A stretch of 64,000 nucleotides of DNA from Nisaea sp. GTDB lineage: Bacteria > Pseudomonadota > Alphaproteobacteria > Thalassobaculales > Thalassobaculaceae. Every line of letters begins with the position of its first letter. Position 1 is the first letter of the stretch. Positions 1 to 8,427 of this stretch are shown here, in pieces. Below the pieces are notes generated by a model. It saw nothing but the letters and a program-made list of their open reading frames with translations, made no database searches and was not told the DNA's origin. Made by a program: the position numbers and the translations under genes. The stretch covers positions 1 to 64,000 of the forward strand of contig NZ_JAEPQA010000023.1 of the NCBI RefSeq assembly GCF_017640745.1, given 5' to 3'.

Positions 1-1054
1 GGCCGAACGCCTCTTTCGGTACCGGCAGCGCCGCCGCGGCGCTTTCCGTCTCCAGGGCGTCGGTTTCGACCCACGGATCGTGGATCAGAAAGCGGCCATT
101 CTCCTCGCCATAGACCAGCACCCAGTGCGGCGTCCGGCTGCCGACCATCTGGTAAAGGCTTACCAATACTATGGCGAAAGCGCCTTCGGCGAGCGCCGCA
201 CTGAGACCGGCATTGTCGAGCGGCGTGATATGGATCGGAATCTCCATCTCCTCCGCCGCCCGCCGATAATCCTCCTGGATCAGGGTCAGGGCCTCCCGGC
301 GGTCCTTCTGCCGGACGCTGTCGACGAAAAGCGGCGGTTCCTCGCTGAGAAAGACCTCGACCGACAGGCCATGACGCGCCAGGGCGACGGCCATGCCGAC
401 AGGTTCGCAGCCGCCATGTCCTGATTGCATGAAGACCGTCGTCGACTCGCGCCAGAGGCGGAACTCCTCAACCCGGTTGAAGACGTAATCCGGATCGAAC
501 GCCTTCAGCGCCATCATCATGCAGGACGGACCGCAGGTGAAATCGGAGGTCTGGGAATAGTAGGACGGCGTCGTCGCCGAGAAAGAGGAGCGTGCAAGCC
601 GCTTCTCGTAGCGCAGCGCATCGGCGTGATCCTCGTAATAGTCGAGATATTTTCCGAACTCGTGATAGCCGAGGCGTTCATACAGCGCGATCGCCCAGGC
701 ATTGTCCGGCCGGACCTCGAGCCGCATGGAAAGACAATCGTGGGAACGGGCGACGTCTTCTCCCGCTTCGAGCAAGGCGGCCGAGATCCCTCTGCCGCGG
801 GCGCCCGGCAGGACGGCGATCGAATAGAGTCTGGCGAGGGCCGTCCCCCGCCGGAACAGGATCAGGATGTAGCCGGCGATGCCGTCGTCCGTTTCCGCGA
901 CCAGGAGCGAACTGTGTCCGTGACGGATGAATTCCCTGAAACTGCGGCGGCTGATCCTGTCGCTCTCGAAACAGGCGGTCTCGATTTCGGTAAGCGCATC
1001 GAGGTCCGTAAGCGCGGCGGCACGAATCAGCGCCTCGCTCGAGGGGGCGGCCAA
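1..1054 (-). CDS. GNAT acetyltransferase fused to C39-like peptidase domain (3' end outside window)
   Basis: The minus-strand reading frame gives an N-terminal GNAT fold with the acetyl-CoA loop (ARLYSIAVLPGARGRG) and the usual ALYERLGY end. It is followed by a papain-like C39-type domain with the Cys in SDFTCGPSCMMM and the His in TPHWVLVYG. GNAT-C39 fusions are known in Proteobacteria; the C39 half resembles the DUF3335 family. The role is probably acetylation or cleavage of a peptide, substrate unknown. The frame is stopped by a TGA near 1111 and has no ATG before the GNAT domain. The TTG at 1054 is the best candidate start, without a convincing ribosome binding site. The stop codon lies beyond base 1, so the protein is incomplete here. 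Confidence 0.8.
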   Translation of the reverse strand, partial: MAAPSSEALIRAAALTDLDALTEIETACFESDRISRRSFREFIRHGHSSLLVAETDDGIAGYILILFRRGTALARLYSIAVLPGARGRGISAALLEAGEDVARSHDCLSMRLEVRPDNAWAIALYERLGYHEFGKYLDYYEDHADALRYEKRLARSSFSATTPSYYSQTSDFTCGPSCMMMALKAFDPDYVFNRVEEFRLWRESTTVFMQSGHGGCEPVGMAVALARHGLSVEVFLSEEPPLFVDSVRQKDRREALTLIQEDYRRAAEEMEIPIHITPLDNAGLSAALAEGAFAIVLVSLYQMVGSRTPHWVLVYGEENGRFLIHDPWVETDALETESAAAALPVPKEAFG

Positions 1055-1333
1055 CGCAGGTTGTGTCCGCTGATTGAGATTTGAAATCGTCGTACTTTCC
1101 GCAGGTTCTGCAATTCACTTCCAGACCGGTGCCCGAACTGCATCCGACCCGACGGCACCGTTGCACTCCGGTCCCCGATTTACAGGCGATTATATACGAT
1201 TACTGACCTAGCAAAGATATCCGAGTTGCGAAAAACGGCCATCGATTTTCTTTCGGCCTCGCCGATAGCGGTGCGCTTGTAAAAGGCCGCTTTTCGGTGG
1301 CAGACTGCGCATCCGATTATGAAGGAACCTCAC

Positions 1334-1948
1334 ATGGACGTAACGTCGTTGCTGGTCTTCGCCCTTGCCCTCGCGCTTGCCGCAGGATCGCCCGGACCGA
1401 GCCTGGCCGCGCTTGTGGCGCAGGTTTTGGCGCGCGGCTGGCGCGCCGTCCTGCCGTTCCTGATGGCGATGTGGCTTGGCGAGCTGATCTGGCTGACCAT
1501 GGCGATCGTCGGCCTGGTCGCGGTCGCAGAGACCTTCCATGCCGCTTTCGTTGCCATCAAGTGGCTCGGTGTCGGTTATCTCGCCTGGCTGGCCTGGAAG
1601 ATGTGGACGGCGCCTGCCGAAACCTCCGGCGCGTCGCTGCCGGAGCCGCGCAGCGGCCTGAAGATGTTCCTCTCCGGTATGGCCGTGACGCTCGGCAATC
1701 CGAAAATCATGGTGTTCTATCTTGCCTTGCTGCCGACGCTGATCGATCTCGGCAATGTCAGCTTCGCCGATTGGGTGAGCATATCCGTAACTCTGCTGGT
1801 CGTGCTCGCCGCAATCGACCTCGCCTATGTCGTGCTGGCCGCCGGGGCGCGGAACCTGATGCGCAGCCCGCGCGCCGTCCGCATCGCGAACCGGACGAGC
1901 GCGACGGCGATGGGCGGGGCGGCGATCGCAATTGCCCTCAGAGACTAG
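1334..1948 (+). CDS. LysE/RhtB family amino-acid exporter
   Basis: A 204-residue hydrophobic protein with about six membrane segments. It has the family signature near the N-terminus (AAGSPGPSLAAL) and the later GNPKIMVFYLALLP segment, typical of LysE/RhtB exporters that expel amino acids or their analogues across the inner membrane. An ATG at 1319 exists, but the AAGGA ribosome binding site at 1322-1326 sits seven bases before the ATG at 1334, so 1334 is chosen. Its TAG stop overlaps the TAG stop of the convergent MFS gene inside one CTAG. The substrate cannot be told from the sequence. Confidence 0.88.
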   Translation: MDVTSLLVFALALALAAGSPGPSLAALVAQVLARGWRAVLPFLMAMWLGELIWLTMAIVGLVAVAETFHAAFVAIKWLGVGYLAWLAWKMWTAPAETSGASLPEPRSGLKMFLSGMAVTLGNPKIMVFYLALLPTLIDLGNVSFADWVSISVTLLVVLAAIDLAYVVLAAGARNLMRSPRAVRIANRTSATAMGGAAIAIALRD

Positions 1949-3213
1949 GCTGCGTCCTTCTTGTCGTCGGATGTGTCCAGCTCGTCCGGGCTGGTCGGGT
2001 CGACCGCGGCGGTGGTCTGCGCCATCCGGACCGCGGCGGTGAACGGAATGTGTTCCTCGGCCGGCGCCGCCGCCCGGACCCGCATCCGGTAAACGCAGAA
2101 AATCGCGGCCACGATGTGGATCGCGGCGGTATAGGCGAACAGATAGCGAATGCCGACCAGATCGATGATGGCAGACGCGATGGTCGGGCCGGCGACAGCG
2201 CCGAGCGCAAAGACCAGCAGCAGACCGCTTGCCGCCTCGACATAGTCGTTCGGATCGGTAATGAAGTCGTTCAGATGCGCGACGCTGAGCGAATAGATCG
2301 GAAATGCGAAGATTCCGAACATGAACCCGAAGACGAAGACTCCGTAAGGGACATGTTCCGCGAGCAGGACCATGCCAAGGCCCGCCGCGGCGGAACCGAG
2401 GCAGGCGGTGATGATCACCAGCCGCCGGTCTATCCGGTCAGAGAGACTGCCTAGCGGCCACTGCCCGATGGCGCCGGCAATCACCACGATGCTCATGAAC
2501 CAGGCGACCGTCGAGACATCGGAGGAATTTGCGGTGGTCAGGGCGTAGACAGGCGCGAGTGACCAGAACGCGCCGTTCGCCAGCCCGACCGCAACGCAGC
2601 CGACCACGCCGACGGGCGAGATCCGGAAGAGCCGTCCGAGCCGGAGCTGGACGACCTCAAGCGGTGCCGGCTGATCGATCCGGGTCAGGGCGATCGGCAC
2701 GGCCGCCACGGAAACCAGGATAGACGCGAGCGCGAAGAGCGGGAAACTCGCGGGATCGGCCGTCATCAGCAGAACCTGCCCGACGGTGATCACGGTCAGG
2801 TTGATGATTGTATAGACAGAGAAGACGAGGCCGCGGTTCTCGTTGGTCGATTTCTCGTTCAGCCAGCTCTCGATCACCATGTAGAGCACCGCGAAGCAGA
2901 ACCCCGTGATCGCCCGCAATACCCACCAGACGACCGGCTCGAGAACGAGCGCGTGGATCAGGACCACCGTCGAGGCCACGGCGACCATCCCCGTAAAGGT
3001 CCGGATGTGGCCGACCACGCGGATGACCCTGGGGCCGTACAGGCATCCGGCCATGAAGCCGAGGAAATAGGCGGAACCCAGGATGCCAATCTCCATGGAA
3101 CCGAAGGATTCCATGCCTGCGCGCACGGGAAGCAGCGTTCCCTGCAGGCCGTTGCCCATGAGCAGGATGGCGATGCTGAGAAGTAGAGGGATGAGGGGAA
3201 TGATCGAAGCCAT
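1945..3213 (-). CDS. MFS transporter (YcaD-like)
   Basis: A 422-residue protein with twelve predicted membrane segments. The first half carries GSAYFLGFMAGCLYGPRVI and the second half GQWPLGSLSDRIDRR, the conserved MFS loops between helices 2-3 and 8-9. Overall it looks like the YcaD-type branch of the major facilitator family. It starts 50 bases downstream of the stop of the M24 hydrolase gene on the same strand, so it probably belongs to the creatinase operon and may carry the substrate or product. That link is inference from position. The C-terminal tail is hydrophilic and acidic. Confidence 0.85.
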   Translation of the reverse strand: MASIIPLIPLLLSIAILLMGNGLQGTLLPVRAGMESFGSMEIGILGSAYFLGFMAGCLYGPRVIRVVGHIRTFTGMVAVASTVVLIHALVLEPVVWWVLRAITGFCFAVLYMVIESWLNEKSTNENRGLVFSVYTIINLTVITVGQVLLMTADPASFPLFALASILVSVAAVPIALTRIDQPAPLEVVQLRLGRLFRISPVGVVGCVAVGLANGAFWSLAPVYALTTANSSDVSTVAWFMSIVVIAGAIGQWPLGSLSDRIDRRLVIITACLGSAAAGLGMVLLAEHVPYGVFVFGFMFGIFAFPIYSLSVAHLNDFITDPNDYVEAASGLLLVFALGAVAGPTIASAIIDLVGIRYLFAYTAAIHIVAAIFCVYRMRVRAAAPAEEHIPFTAAVRMAQTTAAVDPTSPDELDTSDDKKDAA

Positions 3214-3263
3214 GGGGGCCCAATATAGAGAGCGGCCGAACGCGGCTCAAGGCCACCCGGAGC

Positions 3264-4430
3264 TTATCTCACCGGCAAGTCCAGCCCGTGCCGGCTGAGC
3301 ACTTCGCAGCCTGACGGGGTTACGAGAACGGTATTGCCCAGTCCCATCGCGAGGCGCGTTTCGGGATCGCCGACCATGACATGCGGAAAGAAAACCATCC
3401 CCGGCTGCAGCTCCAGCGGGTTGCCTGTGTAAATCATCGGCGGCACGTCCATCCAGGAGGGACGGTAGGTCGCGCCGAGCGAATAGCCGCAGGCGGCAAA
3501 CCGGTGTTCGGCGTGCCCTGCGGCATCAAGCCGGGCGCGGTGGATTTCGTCGACGGAGCCGAGCGCCGCGCCGGGCCGGAAAGCCTCCTGCATCTCCTCG
3601 AGCGTGTCGCGGACCAGCGCATGCAGGTCGCGCTGCGGCGTCGTCGGGCCCCCGATGGAGATGCTGCGCTCGATGCAGCAATTGTAGCGCCGGAAGGTGC
3701 CGGCATATTCGAGGATCAGCAGGTCCTGCGCATCGAGCGGCCGGGGTCCGCCGACGCCGCGTCCGTAGATTGCGCGCGACCCTGAATTCACCAGCGGACC
3801 CGCCGGAGAAACGTCGCCGCCGCCGCGCAGGGTCGTCGTCATGATGGCGGCGGTCACTTCCGCATCGATCACCCCGGCGCGGGTGACCGCCAAGGCGGCA
3901 TCGTAGGCGTCGTCGGCCAGGGCCGAGGCTTTCCGCAGATAGGCGACCTCTGTTTCGGATTTGACCAGCCGGAGGCCCGAAACCACGTCGCTCGCATCGG
4001 TGAGGGTGCAGAACCCGTCCATTGCACGCTGGACCGCCGCATGGTTCTTGCCCGTCAGTCCGTAGGTTTCGAGCTCGATCCCGATACGCCCGCCCGTAAG
4101 GCCTAGGCCGGCGAGGATGTCGCGCAGCTGTCCCGCCGGGTCCGCGTCTTCCGCGTTCAGCCAAACATGGATCTCGTCGACGAGCGAGGTGTCCCGGGCC
4201 TGGGAGACGTCGGGCCGCCGGCAGAGCAGCGTCAGCGGACGTTCCTCCGTGGTCAGCACCAGGCACTGGAAGAACACGTAGCCGCCGCCGTCATAGCCGG
4301 TCAGGTAATAGTGGGTCTCCTGGCCGAAGCAGAGCAGGGCATCGAGGCCCCGCTCCGCCAGCCGCGCGCGGGCCCGGGCGATCCGTGCCCGGTATTCCGT
4401 CTCTTCGAAAGCGAGTGTCTTGGAGTTCAT
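3264..4430 (-). CDS. M24 (creatinase/prolidase fold) hydrolase
   Basis: A 388-residue pita-bread-fold protein with a creatinase N-terminal domain (residues about 15-150) and an M24 catalytic domain. The usual metal-ligand motif of aminopeptidase P is replaced (LEYAGTFRRYNCCIERS has no paired Asp), so like creatinase it may work without metal. The C-terminal part (CGYSLGATYRPSWMD, then a GMVFFPH segment) resembles proteins annotated as Xaa-Pro peptidase or ectoine hydrolase. It overlaps the end of the creatinase gene by four bases (ATGA), which indicates coupled translation. A C-N hydrolase acting on a small guanidino or ectoine-like compound is plausible; the substrate is unknown. Confidence 0.82.
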   Translation of the reverse strand: MNSKTLAFEETEYRARIARARARLAERGLDALLCFGQETHYYLTGYDGGGYVFFQCLVLTTEERPLTLLCRRPDVSQARDTSLVDEIHVWLNAEDADPAGQLRDILAGLGLTGGRIGIELETYGLTGKNHAAVQRAMDGFCTLTDASDVVSGLRLVKSETEVAYLRKASALADDAYDAALAVTRAGVIDAEVTAAIMTTTLRGGGDVSPAGPLVNSGSRAIYGRGVGGPRPLDAQDLLILEYAGTFRRYNCCIERSISIGGPTTPQRDLHALVRDTLEEMQEAFRPGAALGSVDEIHRARLDAAGHAEHRFAACGYSLGATYRPSWMDVPPMIYTGNPLELQPGMVFFPHVMVGDPETRLAMGLGNTVLVTPSGCEVLSRHGLDLPVR

Positions 4431-5647
4431 GCCGCCACGATATTGTGCGCCGGGCCGAACGGGAAGCGGGTGATGTTCTCGGCGCCGTCCCTGCCGATCA
4501 CCAGGATGTCATGCTCGCGGTAACCGCCCGCGCCGGGCGTGCCTTCCGGAACCCAGAGCATCGGCTCCATGGAGACGACCATGCCGGGCTCCAGCACGGT
4601 GTCGATGTCCTCGCGCAGTTCGAGGCCTGCTTCTCGTCCGTAATAGTGCGACAGCACGCCGAAGGAGTGGCCGTAGCCGAAGGAGCGGTAGTCGAGCAGC
4701 CCTTGCTCGTGGAAGAAGCGGTTGATCCCGGCGCAGATCTCGTTGCAGCGCGCGCCCGGCCTGATCAGCGAGATGCCGAGCTCGTGCGCCGCCACGTTCG
4801 CTTCCCAGAGATTCAGCGTCGCCTTGTCCGGCTCGCCGAGGGTGAGGGTGCGCTCGAGCGCGGTGTAATAGCCCGAGATCATCGGGAAGGTGTTGAGACT
4901 GAGCAGGTCGCCGGGTTCGAGTTTCCGCATGGTGACCGGATTGTGCGCGCCGTCGGTATTGAGGCCCGACTGGAACCAGACCCAGGTATCGCGCATCTCG
5001 CTGTCGGGAAAAGTCTCCGCAATGGCCAGTTCCATGGCGTCGCGGCCCGCCATCGCGACGTCGATCTCCCGCGCTCCCGGTCTGATCGCGTCCCGGATCG
5101 CAGCGCCGCCGATATCGGCGATGCGTGCCCCTTCGCGGATCAGGGCGATTTCCTCCGGCGACTTCACCATGCGCTGGCGCATCGCCGCGGGGGCGATGTC
5201 GACGATCTCGGTCACGCCGGCGATTTCCTCCAGCGCATCGTGTGCCTGCAGGGTCAGATGATCGCCCTCGATACCGACCTTCTTGGCCGACCCGACCAGG
5301 TCCTTCACGGCGCGCCAGAAATTATTCCGCTGCCAGTCGGTATAGATGACGTTGTCCTCGACGCTGCGGCGCCAGGGCTGACCGCCGTCGATATTGGCGG
5401 AGACGGTGGTGCATTTGTCGTGGGTCACGACGCAGCCGAACGGGCGGCCGAAGCTGCAATAGAGGAAGCCCGAATAATAGGCGATGTTGTGCATCGAGGT
5501 GAACAGCACGGCCTCCACCCCGAGGCTGTCCATGATCCTGCGAAGGCCGCTCAGCCGGCGGGTGTATTCGCCTGAGGAAAAGGGCAGTGGAGCTTTCTCG
5601 CCGTTGTGACGGGTGAAATGCGTGGGGCGTTCGCCGATCGGCGTCAT
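4427..5647 (-). CDS. Creatinase (creatine amidinohydrolase)
   Basis: From recall of the Pseudomonas enzyme, long blocks match creatinase: YYSGFLYCSFGRPFG, ISANIDGGQPWRR-type (here VSANIDGGQPWRRSV), DTWVWFQSGLNTDGAHNPV, ALERTL, GHSFGVLSHYYGREAGLE and PGAGGYREHDIL. The reaction is creatine plus water to sarcosine plus urea in the cytoplasm. The open frame extends to 5752, but a GGAGGT ribosome binding site precedes the ATG at 5647. That start gives 406 residues, close to the roughly 403 of known creatinases. It is the first gene of a leftward operon with an M24 paralogue and an MFS carrier. No sarcosine oxidase or urease gene is in the window. Confidence 0.92.
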   Translation of the reverse strand: MTPIGERPTHFTRHNGEKAPLPFSSGEYTRRLSGLRRIMDSLGVEAVLFTSMHNIAYYSGFLYCSFGRPFGCVVTHDKCTTVSANIDGGQPWRRSVEDNVIYTDWQRNNFWRAVKDLVGSAKKVGIEGDHLTLQAHDALEEIAGVTEIVDIAPAAMRQRMVKSPEEIALIREGARIADIGGAAIRDAIRPGAREIDVAMAGRDAMELAIAETFPDSEMRDTWVWFQSGLNTDGAHNPVTMRKLEPGDLLSLNTFPMISGYYTALERTLTLGEPDKATLNLWEANVAAHELGISLIRPGARCNEICAGINRFFHEQGLLDYRSFGYGHSFGVLSHYYGREAGLELREDIDTVLEPGMVVSMEPMLWVPEGTPGAGGYREHDILVIGRDGAENITRFPFGPAHNIVAA

Positions 5648-5935
5648 CCTGACCTCCATATCCGAACCGGACGCGTGGAGCGCCCGGAAAATCCATCCGG
5701 GCGTACAGGATGTTGGATCACCCCGCCGTCTTGTGGAGCGGCGAAGACGCATGCCTGAACCACGTCACCGGCGACGCCATCGCCGCGCATGCTGAGGCGA
5801 GGTTAGGGCCGGATTTCGGCTTCAGTCAATCCCGATAAAAGCCATTCTGCCGTCGTCTCCAAATCCAGCGCTTCCCGGAATGACCGGCTCGCGCGTCTAC
5901 CGGTTGCACCCCATGCGACCGGAAGGAGCGTAGCC

Positions 5936-7474
5936 ATGTCTGATGCCGTCATCGATCTGCCGAACAGTGCGGGAAAAATCCTCGAAGGGTCGACCCGGAT
6001 CTCGGATGTCGATCCGAACGAGCCGATCGAGATCAGCCTGCTTCTGAAAGATCCGGAGCCCGGTGCGTCGGGCCGTATCACGCGGACGGAGCTTGCGGCG
6101 GCGCGGCGGAGCGGGACGCGGGAGGCGATTTCGCGGATCGCGGCCTATGCCGGGAGGAACGGATTCACCCTGACGGCCGTCGAACCGGCGAAGCTCCGGG
6201 TCAAGCTCGCCGGACCCGCCTACCGGCACGAGGCGGCCTTCCGGACGCGGCTCGCCCACTTCCATCACGCGCGCGGACGGTATCGCGGGTTTTGGGGGCC
6301 GCTCTATTGCCCGGCCGGTCTCGCGGAACTGCTCGAGGCCATACTCGGGCATGAGACCGCGCCGGTCGGGCGCTCGCATCGTCAGCCGGTGCTCGATGTC
6401 GGCGCGGCGAAGCCGATGCTCGCGAACCAGGTCGCCGCGCTCTACGGCTTTCCGCAGCAATCCGCGGCGGGCCAGACCGTTGCGATCCTCGAGTTCGGCG
6501 GCGGCTATCTGCAGTCGGATATGGCGGCGGCAGCGCGGGCGATGGGCGTTCCTGTGCCGGAGATCCTCGCGCTCTCGGTCGACGGGGCGAGCCAGGATTT
6601 CGCCGGCGGGGCCGGGGCGAGCGGCGAGGTCGCGCTCGACATGCAGGTGGTCGCGGGCGCGGCGCCGGGCGTCCGGCTCGCGGTCTATTTCGCCCCGAAC
6701 GCCGCGCGCAGCTTCGTCGATGCGACGCTGGACGCGTTGCACGACCAGCAGAACGCGGCTTCGGTGATCTCGATCAGCTGGGGCGGCGCCGAGGAAGGCT
6801 GGAGCCAGGCCGGCATGCAGGCGATGAACCGGGCGCTCGCCGATGCGGCGCGGCTCGGGGTCAGTGTCTTCATCTCCTCCGGCGACCTGCTTGCCCCCGA
6901 CGGCGTGGAGGACGGCCGCGCTCATGTGAACTTCCCGGCCTCCAGTCCTTGGGCGACCGGGTGCGGCGGCACCCTGCTGGACGTCTCGGGGAGCGCGGTT
7001 TCCTCGGAGACGGTCTGGAATACCGGCGATGCGGGGACCGGCGGCGGCGTTTCGCGTGTCTGGCCGGCGCCGGACTATCAGGCGAACGCGAACGTGCCGG
7101 TCAATATCGACAGCGGTCAGGCCGGGCGCGGGGTGCCGGACATCGCTGGCGATGCGGACCCGGCGAGCGGGTTCTGGGTCTTCCTCAACGGCAACCCGAC
7201 GCCGGTCGGGGGAGCCAGTGCCGTGGCGCCGCTCTGGGCCGGTTTTACCGCCATGGTGAACGCGGCGCGGGCGGAGCAACAGAAACAGCCGATCGGCTTC
7301 CTCAACCCGCTGCTCTACCGCAATCCGGCGCTGCTGAAACCCGTCATCAGCGGAGACAACAAGCCCGCTGGAACCGATATCGGCTACGACGCGACCTCGG
7401 GTTACTCGGCCACGACGGGGCTCGGCAGCTTCAACAACCCGAACCTGTTCACGGCGCTGGTCGACGCGGACTGA
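5936..7474 (+). CDS. S53 family (sedolisin/kumamolisin-like) serine-carboxyl protease
   Basis: A 512-residue protein with an N-terminal pro-kumamolisin-like activation domain (about 1-145) and a sedolisin catalytic domain. The catalytic residues can be assigned as E231 and D235 (GEVALDMQ), oxyanion D317 (ISSGD) and nucleophile S428 (GGASAVAPL, usually GGTSA). The 4-residue and 82-residue gaps equal those of mature kumamolisin (E78, D82, D164). The C-terminus has the GYDATSGYSATTGLGS region where the family binds calcium. A strong GGAAGGAG site precedes the ATG. No Sec or Tat signal is visible, as in several kumamolisin precursors. Likely an acid-active endopeptidase. Confidence 0.88.
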   Translation: MSDAVIDLPNSAGKILEGSTRISDVDPNEPIEISLLLKDPEPGASGRITRTELAAARRSGTREAISRIAAYAGRNGFTLTAVEPAKLRVKLAGPAYRHEAAFRTRLAHFHHARGRYRGFWGPLYCPAGLAELLEAILGHETAPVGRSHRQPVLDVGAAKPMLANQVAALYGFPQQSAAGQTVAILEFGGGYLQSDMAAAARAMGVPVPEILALSVDGASQDFAGGAGASGEVALDMQVVAGAAPGVRLAVYFAPNAARSFVDATLDALHDQQNAASVISISWGGAEEGWSQAGMQAMNRALADAARLGVSVFISSGDLLAPDGVEDGRAHVNFPASSPWATGCGGTLLDVSGSAVSSETVWNTGDAGTGGGVSRVWPAPDYQANANVPVNIDSGQAGRGVPDIAGDADPASGFWVFLNGNPTPVGGASAVAPLWAGFTAMVNAARAEQQKQPIGFLNPLLYRNPALLKPVISGDNKPAGTDIGYDATSGYSATTGLGSFNNPNLFTALVDAD

Positions 7475-7540
7475 CGGCGGCATCCATTAGCCTGGAGGGA
7501 AATCCTCCGCACGCGATCAGATTCCGCTTGCGCGGCCTTT

Positions 7541-7572
7541 TAAACGCATATCAATATAACAATTAGCGTTTA
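7541..7572. promoter_or_regulatory. Inverted repeat upstream of the GntR gene, possible operator
   Basis: TAAACGC at 7541-7547 is matched by its exact reverse complement GCGTTTA at 7566-7572. The 18-base spacer is AT-rich in an otherwise GC-rich region. It ends beside the TAGGAG ribosome binding site of the GntR/UTRA gene, a common place for an autoregulatory operator. That it is bound by the adjacent regulator is inference. Confidence 0.45.
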
Positions 7573-7581
7573 GGAGTTTTT

Positions 7582-8403
7582 ATGGCCGACCGGGTTGTCA
7601 GTGCTGGGATCGATGGGGTGAGCGGGGCGCTTCGCATGCCGCTCTATCACCAGATTTTCCTGATCCTGCGCCAGCAGATCACCGACGGCCTGCATGAATA
7701 CGACGCGCTGATCCCGGGCGAGCAGGAGCTTGCGGAGACCTACGATGTCTCGCGCATCACCGCGAAACGGGCGCTCGACGAACTGGCGGCCGAAGGTCTC
7801 GTCGTACGCGAGCGCGGACGCGGCACGCGGGTGCGCTACCGGCCGAAGGCGCGGGCCTTCCAGTCCTCCATGGACGGGCTGCTCGAGAACCTGATCGCCA
7901 TGGGGCTCGAGACCAAGGTGAAGCTGATCTCCTTCGGCTATGTTCCGGCGAACGAGGAGGTGGCGGCAGCGCTGTCTTGTCCGATCGGCCAGGAAGTGCA
8001 GCGCTCCGTCCGGATGCGCAGCGTCGAGGGCAAGCCCTTTTCCTTTCTCACAACCTATGTCCCGGCGGATATCGGACGGCGTTACGACGCCTCTGACCTC
8101 GCCAACAAGCCGCTGCTTTCGCTTCTGGAGCGGAGCGGCGTGCAGGTCGACGCGGCGAGCCAGGCGATTTCCGCCACGCTCGCGGATCCGGGAGTTGCCG
8201 GACATCTCGGCATCTCGGCCGGATCGGCGCTGCTCAAGATCAACCGGATCGTGAAGGACCGGGAGGGGCGTCCGGTCGAATACATCACCGCGCTCTACCG
8301 GCCCGACCAGTACCAGTATCGCATGGTGCTCTCGCGGGTGCAGGGAGAGACCCACAATACCTGGACTCCCAGCCAGGACGCGGCAACGACCGCAAAAGAC
8401 TGA
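7582..8403 (+). CDS. GntR family transcriptional regulator, HutC/UTRA type
   Basis: A 273-residue protein with a GntR winged helix-turn-helix (about residues 18-90: MPLYHQIFLILRQQI, LIPGEQELAETYDVSRITAK, GLVVRERGRGTRV) and a UTRA ligand-binding domain (about 105-250). UTRA proteins usually repress a neighbouring catabolic operon and release DNA when the substrate or an intermediate binds. It lies 24 bases ahead of the binding-protein gene of the transporter/catabolic operon and is its obvious candidate regulator. A TAGGAG site precedes the ATG. An inverted repeat just upstream may be its operator. The effector is unknown. Confidence 0.9.
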   Translation: MADRVVSAGIDGVSGALRMPLYHQIFLILRQQITDGLHEYDALIPGEQELAETYDVSRITAKRALDELAAEGLVVRERGRGTRVRYRPKARAFQSSMDGLLENLIAMGLETKVKLISFGYVPANEEVAAALSCPIGQEVQRSVRMRSVEGKPFSFLTTYVPADIGRRYDASDLANKPLLSLLERSGVQVDAASQAISATLADPGVAGHLGISAGSALLKINRIVKDREGRPVEYITALYRPDQYQYRMVLSRVQGETHNTWTPSQDAATTAKD

Positions 8404-8427
8404 GCCAACCGAACAGGGGAAAAGGCA

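Noticed and set aside
425-1084. Plus-strand open frames across the first kilobase
   Set aside because: They are antisense to the GNAT-C39 gene, whose translation has clear domain motifs; the plus frames have none.
7528-7560. Promoter with TTGCGC and TATAAC before the GntR gene
   Set aside because: Spacing of 21 bases is too long for a standard promoter.
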